DNA of 64,000 bases from Cryptomeria japonica (lineage: Eukaryota > Streptophyta > Pinopsida > Cupressales > Cupressaceae): positions 511,383,873 to 511,447,872 of the forward strand of contig NC_081415.1 in assembly GCF_030272615.1 (NCBI RefSeq). The letters run 5' to 3'. The notes beneath the pieces are model-generated. The model searched no databases and was not told where the DNA came from. It saw nothing but the letters and a program-made list of their open reading frames with translations. The translations under genes and the position numbers were made by a program. Shown in pieces: positions 47,041-56,728 of this stretch. Position 1 is the stretch's first letter. Every line of letters starts with the position of its first letter.

Positions 47041-47990
47041 TCAGAAATTTTCATAGGCGACAGGTTACCCAGAGTGGGCTAGGGCCATGGATGAGGAGTA
47101 TTCTTCTTTGATGAAGAATCATACTTGGCATCTTTGTTCTCTTCCAAAGAGAAGGAAGTTGGTTCAGTGTAAGTGGGTGTATTGTATAAAGTATGTTGTA
47201 GATGGTTCTATTAATAAGTCTAAGGCTCATCTTGTTATGAAGAGGTTTTCTCAGGTAGAGGGTATTGATTACTTGGAGACCTTTTCTCTTGTCTCCAAGG
47301 TGAATTCTATTCGCTTTGTACTTTCTCTGGTAGCTTCATAGGGATGGACAATTTTTCAGATGGATGTGAAGAGTGTTTTCTTGCATGGAGACCTTCGTTA
47401 GGAGATCTATATGGAGAAGCCTTAGGGATTTGTGCAGGATTCCTCTTTGGCTTACAGACTCTGATGTTCATTGTATGTTCTTAAAAAGGCTCCTCGGTCC
47501 TAGTATGAGAAGATGGACTCTTTCTTTCTTTCCACACTCTTTACACATTGTCATTTCGATGCTACAATTTACATTTAGCATCAGGGGGTTGATATAGTTA
47601 TTCTTGTGCTCTATGTTGATGATATTATCATTACCAGTAGCTCATCCTCCTTGATTTAGGATATTCAACATGCCTTGATGGAGTAGTTTGAGATGACAGA
47701 TCTTGGTCTTCTGCACTATTTTTTGGGTCTCTAGGTTATTCAGTCTTTTGATGGGATTTCCATACTTCAACAGAAGTATGCTCTTGATATGCTTCACAGA
47801 TTTGACATGCATACTTGCAATCTTGCACCCACACCATTTCAGTTAGGTTTTGTTTTGTCTCCCACTTGTTCTACACCTTCTATGGATTCTACCTTATATC
47901 GATAGTTGGTTGGCAGTTTGTTGTACCTGACCCATACGCACCTAGAAATTTCTTTTGTGGTTAGTATTGTCTCTCGGTTCTCCCATGATC
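47041..47990 (+). pseudogene. Copia reverse transcriptase
   Basis: Blocks: WARAMDEEYSSLMKNHTWHL near 47075-47130, QCKWVYCIKYVVDGS near 47167, QMDVKSVFLHGDL near 47360 and the catalytic LYVDDIIIT near 47610-47636. LLHYFLGL lies near 47709 and SLLYLTHTHLEISF near 47915. At least ten stops are present, many in place of Gln or Trp codons. Confidence 0.8.
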
Positions 47991-48802
47991 CCCATGAGAG
48001 CCATTGGCAAGAACACAAACTTATTTGTGGTACATTTGGGGCACTAGTCAGTTTGGCATTCACTATACTTTAGGATCCCCTCACATTGTTGGCTTCACTG
48101 ACTCAGATTGGGCTGGTGATGCTCAAGATCTAAAGTCTACTTCTGGCTTTGTTTTTTTCCTTGGCTCTGGTCCTCTCACATGGTCTTGCAAGAAGCAGTC
48201 TACTATTGCATTATCATCTACAGAGGCTAAGTACTGAGTAATGATGTTAGCCAGTTAGGAGGTTTTATGGATTCGACAATTGATGATTGAGTTTGGGTTC
48301 CCTCCTGATAGTCCCACTATTCTTTGGTGTGACAATCAGAGTGCCATTCACCTTTCCCACAATCTAGTGGAGCACCAAAATTCTAAACACATTGAGCTTC
48401 ACATGCACTTCATCAGACTGTTGATGCAGGATGGCTTTCTCATCTTGGAGTACATTCCAAATGAGGAGCAGGTTGCTGACATCTTCACTGAACCTTTTGC
48501 ATCTCCACGCTATCTTCAGTTGCACTTTATGCTTGGGATGAAGGAAGTTGTCCTTGGGGATCTCATTAAGGCCTTCCTTCCTTCATGTTTCCTTTTGCAT
48601 TCTTTTTCCCATCTCTTTTTGGAGTAGAGTTTTTCCCATGTGGTTTTCTCTATTTCTCCATTTCATAGACATTTGGTTGTGATTGGGTACCTCATCAAGC
48701 CTTGTTGCCGGGACCCAAATTTTTGCCTTCTTCTTGTAGTTGCATTTTTCTTTCCTTCATTTAGTGTTTTTAGCTACTCCCTAAGTTCATCTTAAGGGGG
48801 GG
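47991..48802 (+). pseudogene. Copia RNase H and 3' spacer
   Basis: RNase H blocks: GFTDSDWAGDAQDLKSTSGF (48090-48150), SCKKQSTIALSSTEAKY (48184-48235), and ILWCDNQSAIHLSHN then HIELHMHFIRLL (48318-48425). The end is VADIFTEPFASPRYLQL near 48475. A non-coding spacer to 48802 carries GGTACCTCATCAAGCC and the purine tract TTAAGGGGGG. Confidence 0.8.
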
Positions 48803-49153
48803 TGTTAGAGTTATCTTGTATTAGCTAATAATTATTTATTTAATTATTAGTCTATTATACTCTACGCTTAAGCTAAACTTAGGCATTTAATAATATTGTA
48901 GGTATTTAATAATTATTTTAATTATTAAATACTCTTTATCTCTTTAGGGTTTCTTTAGGGTTGCACATCTTTAGGGTTTCTATTCTCCTGTAATAAGGAT
49001 TGTATTGTAACTTTTCTTATTAATTACCTCTCTGAATGAGAATCTTTTTCTTCAGAGCTTTTTTATGTTTCGTCTCCAACCTTCTTTTGTGATAGGAATT
49101 TTTCTTGCAGATGCTCTTGGGATCTCAAAAATTTTACTTTCTCAACTTCTTGA
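48803..49153 (+). repeat. 3' LTR of copia element 43340-49153
   Basis: TGTTAGAGTTATC...CAACTTCTTGA, 351 bp, the same length as the 5' LTR. It is followed at once by AAACC. Confidence 0.9.
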
Positions 49154-49545
49154 AAACCAATCAATAGGAAGGTGCTAAAGCGGTTGTGGAGGCATTGGAT
49201 AAAAAGATTGAGGATACAACACATGAATGTGCATAAGTACAAGGGCTAATCTGAAGAAGAAATCAGCTAGTGAGGACATTTGGGAATCGAAGAAGATTTA
49301 TTTTAACATGACTCACCTAGAAATAGTCATTGAGGCCCTTAAGAAATTGTACTAGTTTTTGTCTTTGTGCTATCTTTTTCCTAGTTTTTGGTTTTGTGTT
49401 GGTTTTTTGTTGTCTTTGGGGCTGCATTGGAATTGTTTATCTTTATGCAGCTTTTTGATGTAGTTCTTTATTAAAGGGTTTTAGGTCTCTTCAAAACCTA
49501 TTTGTTCCATAATAAAAAACATTGTTCATTCTATCCTCTATCTTA
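49154..49545 (+). repeat. ORF-plus-tail family, copy 4, 3' part
   Basis: The reading frame interrupted at 43339 continues (EGAKAVVEALDKKIEDTTHE), then decays. A T-rich segment ends in TCTTCAAAACCTATTTG and CATAATAAAAAACATTG (about 49485-49525), a variant of the family tail at 8970-9000 and 21975-22005. Confidence 0.5.
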
Positions 49546-49650
49546 TTTTTCCCTAAATCCCTTTAGGGGTTACCATTTTCATACTTTGATTTGCATTAAA
49601 ATGGTATGTCTCTTATGAATAATCCCTCCTTAGGGGAATTTGTGATATTT

Positions 49651-49706
<56 letters not shown>

Positions 49707-50189
49707 GAAGATTATCTCTACTTTGGAATTGCATTTTACATATATTAATGTCCTTGACTAAAACCTCTTTTTCACTTGGAAATGCATATGCATTATAAAA
49801 TTACCCCTTCACATTGGGTCAAAAGTGTGTATCTTTCATCAAAGAATCTCTTTCAACTAGCAATAGGGGGAAGGTGTGTATTCTTGGTATCCTTTCTTTC
49901 TCTGGTAGATGATGCTATGGTTGTTCACAGGACTCCTCTTGGAGGTAGATGTATTTTGACAAAAGATATCTTCTCCTCCAAGGATCCTCTTTACACTTGT
50001 TGCAAGTTATTTCTTTTTCAATTATCTTATCCTTACTTAAAGAGTATTCCCTTTCTAGCTTATATTTATGGAATTATTTTCTAAAGAATATCTCCTTGGT
50101 GTTGGAGGCGGGTATCATTGTTTCTATATTCCTTAAGACATCGACATAGGGCTATGTTGAGATCTTAAGTGGGGTACTCATATCACCCT
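49546..50189. other. Unassigned spacer
   Basis: Besides the microsatellite at 49654-49702, no recognised feature. Short frames on the plus strand show no family resemblance. Confidence 0.4.
49654..49702. repeat. (TC)n microsatellite
   Basis: About 24 uninterrupted TC units. Confidence 0.95.
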
Positions 50190-51550
50190 CTTTGTACCAT
50201 ATTGTACCATATTTTTGCCACAAGATCCTTGTTCTACTCCTTGCTAATGATAGGAGGGATGAATTCAACAACAGTGTCCTGAAATTGACCATTCGGGCCA
50301 TGGTCCACTGAGAGCATAGAGGTAAACAAACTCTTCACTTCCTTCCCAATCTCCTCATCCTTCCTAATTTCATTTTCCCCATTTTTTAACTTAGATATTC
50401 TATTAGTTGCTTTGTGTTTCAATGTAGTCATATGGAAGAATCTAATGTTTCTATCCCCTACTTTAAGCCATAGGGATTTGGATCTTTTTTCCATAATTCT
50501 TCCTCTCTTCTAATAATCCTATGGTAATTCATCAAAACATCATTTTCCTCATTGATAGAGACTTCATTGTATCTGCTACTTTGGATTTTATCCTGTATTT
50601 CCTTGAGTTCCATCTGAGTTTTAGTTTTGGCAGCAAACATGTCCCTGAAAACCTTCTTGTTCTAATTCTTGATGTTGTCCTTTACATTTCTAAGTTTCTT
50701 AGCAATTCTATACATAGTTGTACCTTTGACCTCAATAGACCACCACTTCTCAATGAATTTTGCAAGGTTAGGGTGGTGCAGCCACATTGTTTCAAATCTA
50801 ATGGGAAATTTCTTTTAACATTGGTGTTAGCTACAGTAAATATTACAGGGAAGTGGTCAGACCCTATACAGGAGATAGATGAGAGAAGCATTGATAGTGG
50901 TTAAACCATTCATTAGAGATGAGGGCCCTATCAATTCTGACTTGAATGAGATCATCCCTCATCCTTCTATTTGTCCAAGTAAACTTGGCACTTTGGAGAT
51001 CAATGTCATGCAGGCCTTGATTGTTGATAAAGTTCAAAAGATCCATTCTACTATCCAATTGAGAGGAGACGCCTCCAAACTTCTCATCATCATGGAGAGG
51101 ATTATTGAAGTCCCCCATAGTGATCCACATATCATCCTTGTGAAGGGCACTAATAGCCTCCAATTTTTTCTAGAATTTGCTTCTGCCAAGTCTATTATTA
51201 GGGGCATAAATATTTGTAAGAAGTAAGGATGTACCATCCCCAATGTGATTAAACCTAATGAAAGCCATATTGTTGTCTTGTGTGACCAGCTCCCCTGACA
51301 CCCTCTTAAGGTTCTAAAAAATAGCTATACCCCCAGAGGAACCATCTGAGCTTCCCCCGCAAAGTTCACCATACTTAAAAAACTTAAATTTTTCAACTTT
51401 CTCTGTACTCATTTTAGTTTCTTGGATAATAAAGATGTCCGGTCTATGATCTCTAACTAAATTTTTTAGAACATCTTGTTTATGTGGGCTATTCAGTCCA
51501 TGTATATTCCATGAGATTATTTCATTTCTTGAGTAGGGAACATACCTCAT
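50190..51550 (-). pseudogene. LINE ORF2: endonuclease domain, RT missing
   Basis: The minus strand carries the AP-type endonuclease of a plant L1-like element in several frames. ISWNIHGLNSPHKQDVLKN and IIQETKM lie near 51510-51420, TMGDFNNPLHDDEKFGG near 51115, and the C-terminal SDHFPV near 50860. These hold the usual Asn, Glu, Asp/Asn and His catalytic residues. A spacer follows (KSLWLKVGDRNIRFFHM near 50475) and the text ends at PPIISKE near 50234, where RT should begin. No RT block follows. Loss of the 3' part is unusual, as LINEs normally lose the 5' end, so a later deletion is likely. Frame changes near 51314, 51160 and 50870 inactivate it. Confidence 0.8.
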
Positions 51551-51818
51551 TGACGGTCATTTGAGTACCATCTGCTATGTTCTTACTAGCCTCTTGATCT
51601 CTAATCTGGCTTGCTCTTTTCCTTCCTAGAGGAGATGGGATGAAACCCATGTCAGCTTTACTATGGTATCATGTTTTGACAGAGTTAGCCTGGGGTACTA
51701 CCTTAGGCCCTTTCTTGCTCCCTCTCTTTCTATCTACTCCTTCATTCATGTAGCAATCTTCTTCTTGAGTAGTTGTCTGCTTGTCCCCAACATCATCATC
51801 TTCCCATCTTGCTTTAAG
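51551..51818 (-). pseudogene. LINE ORF1 C-terminus (part next to ORF2)
   Basis: On the minus strand, GRKRASQIRDQEASKN and MTVNEV lie near 51620-51550, just before the ORF2 start, as expected for the end of plant LINE ORF1. Cut at 51818 by the gypsy insertion; it resumes at 63652. Confidence 0.6.
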
Positions 51819-52426
51819 TGTCACAACCCTCCTTTATCACCTTTTTTGATTTAAATACAAAACTCTATTTATATTCTTTGGATGAATTATTGAATGAATA
51901 TTGTAAGGGAATAAAAATAATAAACCACACACACACATGGAAAATGTATATATATTTTAATTTGTTATTTAATTTCCATCACCCAAATTAAGGCACATGT
52001 TGTAGGAGGAATAAGAAGCTTCTAGAGGCTTCTCCACCTCCTTGCATGTAACTCCTCCCACTAAGCCTAATTAATTTGCATGGAGGCCAAATTGGGAGAG
52101 AATCTCTTTTTTCTATTAAAAAAATTAGGTAGTGGGAATTTGAAATTTCTTTTATAAAATAGGTACAAGTTTCAAAAGGAGTGTTAGCTATTCCATAAGA
52201 AATTCTGCAAGTTGAATTCTCCTTTGTAGTCCACTTTCATTGGCAGCTAAGATTTTTGTTGGGAGGATTTCTCTTCAATTTGGAGGATCAAGGAAGACTC
52301 TACACCATCTTCAAGCATCCAGGTTCCTTCAACTTAGTTTATGCATCTTATTTTTGTGGTAGATTAGATTGATTAAATTATTTATGAGAATGAAATTCAT
52401 TTGTGTTTTGTTAAGAATTAGTTTTA

Positions 52427-52722
52427 GATTTTGTAGAGAATGAGAGTTATTGTTTAAATGAGATTCATTGTTTAAATTCTTGATATGAAATTAGTTTTAG
52501 ATTTTGTAGAGAATGAGATTCATTGTTTAAATAAGATTCATTGTTTAAATTTTTGATAAGAAATTAGTTTCAGATTTTGTAGAGAATGAAATTCATTGTT
52601 TAAATTTTTGATAAGAAATTTGTTTCAGATTTTGTAGAATGAGATTCATTGTTTAAATTCTTAGTTTCAGATTTTGTAGAAAATAAGATTCATTGTTTTA
52701 ATTCTAATAAGAAATTAGTTTC
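52427..52722 (+). repeat. LTR tandem array 1
   Basis: Imperfect units of about 45-60 bp built on AGATTTTGTAGAGAATGAGA and TTCATTGTTTAAAT, roughly six copies. Its counterpart in the 3' LTR is about 60768-61063. Confidence 0.75.
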
Positions 52723-52794
52723 AGATTGAAAGAAGTAGAGTAAATGGAAATTAGATTCATTGTCTTCAGTTTATTTTTGATAAAAATTAGATCT

Positions 52795-53150
52795 CCCTGT
52801 GTGTGCAAACAATTTTCTCTGTAGACAAATCTCCCTGTGTGTATAAACAAATCTCCCTTCTCTGTGAATAGACCTCCCTGTGTAAAGAACAAAAGAAATG
52901 AAAGAAAAGAAATAAACTATTCCTTTCTCTGTGAAAGAATTTCTCTGTGTGAAAAACAAAAGAAATAATCTATTTCTTTCTCTGTGAATGAATTTCCCTG
53001 TGTAGGAAACAAAAGAAATGAAGAAAAAGATATAAACTAATCCTTTCTCTGTGAAAGAATTTCCCTGTGTGAAAATAAAAGGAATGGAAAAAAAAAAGAG
53101 ATAAACTATTCCCTTCTCTGTGATTGAATCTCCCTGTGTAGAAAACAAAA
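52795..53150 (+). repeat. LTR tandem array 2
   Basis: Imperfect units of about 60 bp built on CTCTGTGAANGAATTTCCCT and GAAAACAAAAGAAAT, about six copies. It gives a repetitive open frame on the minus strand that is a by-product of the array. Counterpart at about 61136-61491. Confidence 0.75.
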
Positions 53151-53343
53151 GAAATGGGTAAAGAAGAGCAGAAGAAACCCTCTGGTTACTGCTTCATTTT
53201 GTCCCTGGAATTAATTTGCAACATTGTTATTTGCCTATTATTTACCCTGCTCTGAGTAATCTTCAATAATTTATTAAAAAATTAATTATAATACTCCTGT
53301 ATAAGAAAAAAAATGATAGTAATAATATTAACATACATATATT

Positions 53344-53378
<35 letters not shown>

Positions 53379-54274
53379 CCCGAAAAGCAAGAAACCCTAT
53401 CGAACGTTAGAAAAATCTTCTTACGCCTCCGTAACGCACGGCATTCCACGTTCAATGGTCGCTGTTTGCATGGACGGTTTCAATAAAACCGTCGCAGGGG
53501 TACAGGGGGCCGACGGCATCCCCTCATCCCTGCGGACTTGCGCATGCAGGGCCGCAGGGGTGATGGGACCCGTGGTCCCCACCCCACAACCCTCTTTATT
53601 ATCATAACAAAATACAAAGCCTTTTGCCATTAAGTTTAAAATTTGGTTTTTTTAAAGTATTTCAAAATTTGAAGTTTTAATTTGGTTTTTAAAAAAAAAA
53701 ATAATAATCTAAGTTAATTTCTATTTAGTCATTTTTTTTTTAAGTTTGATAATAATGACATTTAGGAAATAATGTTTTTTTTTTATTATTTTGGTAAACT
53801 TTAAGATATTTTATTTCGACTTAGAAAAATTGGGCTAATATGTAGCAAGCTCATAATTAAATTGCCTTAGTAAGTTTTAAAATCATAGACTATATCCTTT
53901 TAAAATTAAGTTACTCAACCCATTAAGAATCGTTGAGACACTTGATTGGTCTTTAATACAAATGCTTAAATTTAATCGTTATTTTGGATTCATATCATGC
54001 GAATTATTTATAGAATAATTATATCTTCATGCAATTACTATTATGCAAGTTTCATTGTTATGCAAATTACACTTCAAGTAGTTACTTCAATTATTTACGC
54101 CTTCATTTTGTTATTCGTAGTTAGAAAACTAAATAAAGGAAGTTGGAAAACCAAAACTAGCAGCGTTCGGTATATATGGTGCCTCTGGGTCACGCTTACG
54201 GGTAATGCCGTCGTGTTGAACTACTGCACTTAACGCCTAATAAAGCTGCATTAATGACGTCTGTGGCATCGTCC

Positions 54275-54282
54275 CTATAAAT
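54275..54282 (+). promoter_or_regulatory. Candidate TATA box of gypsy LTR
   Basis: CTATAAAT in GTCCCTATAAATCATCGG, conserved in the 3' LTR at about 62616-62623 with one base difference after it. Its position about two thirds along the LTR suits the U3/R border. Confidence 0.4.
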
Positions 54283-55065
54283 CATCGGGGAGTAATAAGG
54301 GACATTTGGAAGTTAAAAAAAATCCAAGGGGCGGGTAATCCCTCTTGGATCGATAATTTAATAAGATAACTTTTAAATGAATTTCACATCCGTTGAGATA
54401 AACCATAGTAAACCCCTCTTAGGGATGGTCAAGTTAAAAGCTCTCGTGAAATTTACTTTCTTTATTTATTTATTTATTCATCTCGAAGGGATATTGGTGG
54501 TTTGCAATTGGGTGATGCTCATGATAAGTATTAGGATCTAGTTATTTTGTTTAGGCCACAAGCAATAGGCCATCTTGAGCCTTCGCTTAAGTGCTACCAT
54601 CGTGGGTAGCAACTGCAGAGAAACTGTCTGGGACATTGACCCTAGAAAGGGTTGCGTACCCACAAATCAGTTTACATCAAACCATAGATTAGAAAATAGA
54701 ACTACATACTTTACGCCTTGATCCCGTGCCGAAGCGGGTATGTAGGCAGTCTTGGGACGGAGTTGTCCCTCATACTCAGGCGTTCGTGGGTGGGGTCTAG
54801 TACTTGGTTGAGTAAGAATCCTAATTGAAAGATAAGATAATCAAACTTAATTCAATGCATACTCGGAAGGAATCCCGTATGGATTCGCTTGACTTCCCGA
54901 GGCTTTAAGCCAAATTCCGAGGCGGAATTCAAGCTTGTATTATTTTTTTTATTACTCCTAAGGACGGCGACCTCGGTGCATTATTGTTAGAAGAATGTAG
55001 TACTTAGTGAGTGGCTCAGGACCCGAATGGTCCCGAAGAGTCTAAGTCTCTGGCCAGAGCACCTC

Positions 55066-55221
55066 CTATCCCGTTTGGATAGATGCCTACCCCGTATGGG
55101 TAGATGCCTATCCCGTATTGGATAGATGGAAATTACGTCCCGTATGGACAATTGCCTAACCCATATGGTTAGAAGCTCATCCCGAATGGATCAATGCCTA
55201 ATCCTAATTGGATGGATGCCC
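55066..55221 (+). repeat. LTR tandem array 3
   Basis: About six imperfect units of roughly 25-30 bp of the type ATGCCTANCCCGTATGGNTAG. It lies shortly before the LTR end, so it may be in the transcribed leader. Counterpart about 63405-63561. Confidence 0.75.
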
Positions 55222-55309
55222 AGAGTATGCAATTGAATAAAACATAATGAAAAAAAATATATATATACTTAATTTTTGTTGGATCAAATCGTGGGTGGGT
55301 TATTACATG

Positions 55310-55321
55310 TGGTATCAGAGC
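55310..55321 (+). other. Primer binding site of gypsy element
   Basis: TGGTATCAGAGC, a perfect initiator-Met tRNA type, two bases after the 5' LTR end. Confidence 0.9.
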
Positions 55322-55462
55322 AAAGGTTCAAATCTAGGCCTTGTGCTCACTTCAATTTATTCAACTAAGGGAATGGTTTACAATAATAGAAATTAAATTT
55401 TATTCTACAAAAAAAAAAAAAAAAGACTAACTACCTAATTTAACTTTCAGGTAAAACCTAGA

Positions 55463-56728
55463 ATGGCAAGAGGAAGAGGAAGAGGAAGAGGAAGGGGTAA
55501 TGGAAGATGTACTAGGAGTCAAAGGGAGGAAAACCATGAGGAAAACCATGAGGAAAACCATGAAGGGAACCATGAGGAAGATCATGAAGAGGTTTGACAC
55601 AACCTAGGGAATAACGGAGATGGGGTCCAAGCTATAATCGACCTTCTAACCGAACAAAGAGATAAAATTAACTTCCTGGAACAATCACTGTAGGACCTTA
55701 GGGAAAGGCAGAATGACTATGAGAACAGAAGTGGTATCGAGAATGGAAACCCTGGTAGCAATCAAGGAAATGTGATGGGTAATGGAAAGGAAAATAACAT
55801 ATTGGAACTCTCCAAGGATTTAAAGAAAATCACCCCTCCTAAGTTCGATGGGAGGCAGATTGGTGAAGGGGCTGAGAATTGGCTAAATGAAATGGAAAAA
55901 TATTTTGAGCTAAGAGATTTTAGCGAAACAACCAAGGCTTTATGGGGCTCCTATCAACTCACAGGGGAGGCGGCTAGGTTGTGGACCAACACCAAGGAAC
56001 AAAATGGGTATAACAGGGATACAATCACATGGGATCAATTTGTTCACCATTTTTGAGATAGGTGGCTCCCTCAATTGTTCTTTGATGAGAAAGTGACAGA
56101 ATTCCATAATCTACGTCAAGGGTCCCTATCCATTCAACAATATTGGGATAAGTTTGCCAAGTTGCTTAAATATGTGCCTATGTACAAAAGGGATGAAGAA
56201 GGCCAAGCAAGGAAATTCATTTTGGGGCTGAATACCAACATAGGGGCAGAGGTTGATATGCATGGACCCAGAAATATGAATGAAGTACTTGAAAAGTCCC
56301 TAAGGCAAGAGAGGAAGATTCAAACACTAGCAGGACGGAACTATAATGGGAACCACTCATTTAAAAGGAAGCAAGAATTCAATGGAAACACTAACTTCAA
56401 CAAGGGTCAAAGGAATAACTCTTCCGAAAGGAGACCACCGCCTAACCAATATCAGAGGAATGGAAATGATAATAACAGGGGCAATAACAATAGGGGCAAT
56501 AACAACAGGGGCAATGATAACAGGGGCAACTATAACAGAAATGACCAGCAGAACAGGATAACTTATCCACCCAGGGGAAATGAAACAAGGAATGATCCCC
56601 CTAGAAATCAAGGTAGGAGAGGTCCTCCAGGCGGATGCTTTATGTGCGGGGAAAATCATTTTGCTAGAGATTGCCCCAGGATGCAAGGACAAATTAGAGC
56701 CAATCAACCCCAACAAGGGCCCCAATAG
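55463..56728 (+). pseudogene. Gypsy gag
   Basis: ATG at 55463 is the first ATG after the leader and opens a single frame to 56728. The N-terminus is an Arg-Gly run followed by four EENH-type repeats. The gag core includes KITPPKFDG (55829), AENWLNEMEKYF (55874) and a Gly/Asn/Arg repeat of NNRG type (56465-56530). The zinc knuckle near 56635 is C-F-M-C-G-E-N-H-F-A-R-D-C, spacing CX2CX3HX4C, one residue shorter than usual; similar short knuckles exist in some plant chromoviruses. In-frame stops: TGA 55595, TAG 55691, TGA 56054, and the terminal TAG 56726. Because of the internal stops this copy probably cannot make gag. Confidence 0.88.

Larger units (their letters stand above)
43340..49153 (+). 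mobile_element. Ty1/copia element with perfect target duplication
   Basis: A 5814-bp element with 351-bp LTRs (43340-43690 and 48803-49153) and AAACC duplications (43335-43339 and 49154-49158). The primer site TGGTATCAAAGA follows the 5' LTR and TTAAGGGGGG precedes the 3' LTR. Gag, protease, integrase, RT and RNase H are in copia order but riddled with stops. By eye the LTRs differ at roughly two dozen positions, so this is an old insertion. The short LTR and gag type differ from the two long-LTR copia elements, so it is another copia lineage. Confidence 0.92.
51819..55307 (+). repeat. 5' LTR of gypsy element
   Basis: 3489 bp. It holds three tandem arrays (52427-52722, 52795-53150 and 55066-55221), a (TA)n run at about 53344-53369, a GC-rich island (53400-53590) and a TATA-like CTATAAAT at 54275-54282. 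All recur in the 3' LTR. Confidence 0.95.

Noticed and set aside
49654-49702. TC run as a promoter pyrimidine patch
   Set aside because: It is a pure dinucleotide microsatellite with no gene downstream; the plus-strand sequence to the right runs into an antisense LINE.
52704-53148. Minus-strand ORFs with repeated TEKG peptides in the gypsy LTR, repeated at 61039-61489
   Set aside because: They are produced by reading tandem array 2 backwards; the repeat lies in non-coding LTR sequence and has no protein-family resemblance.
53421-54233. ORFs of 69 and 78 codons conserved in both LTRs (53421-53630 and 53997-54233)
   Set aside because: Their conservation follows from the recent origin of the two LTRs, not from selection on a protein.
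52795-55221. CRISPR-like array in the gypsy LTR
   Set aside because: Units are directly adjacent and imperfect, without unique spacers, in a plant retroelement; they are ordinary tandem repeats.
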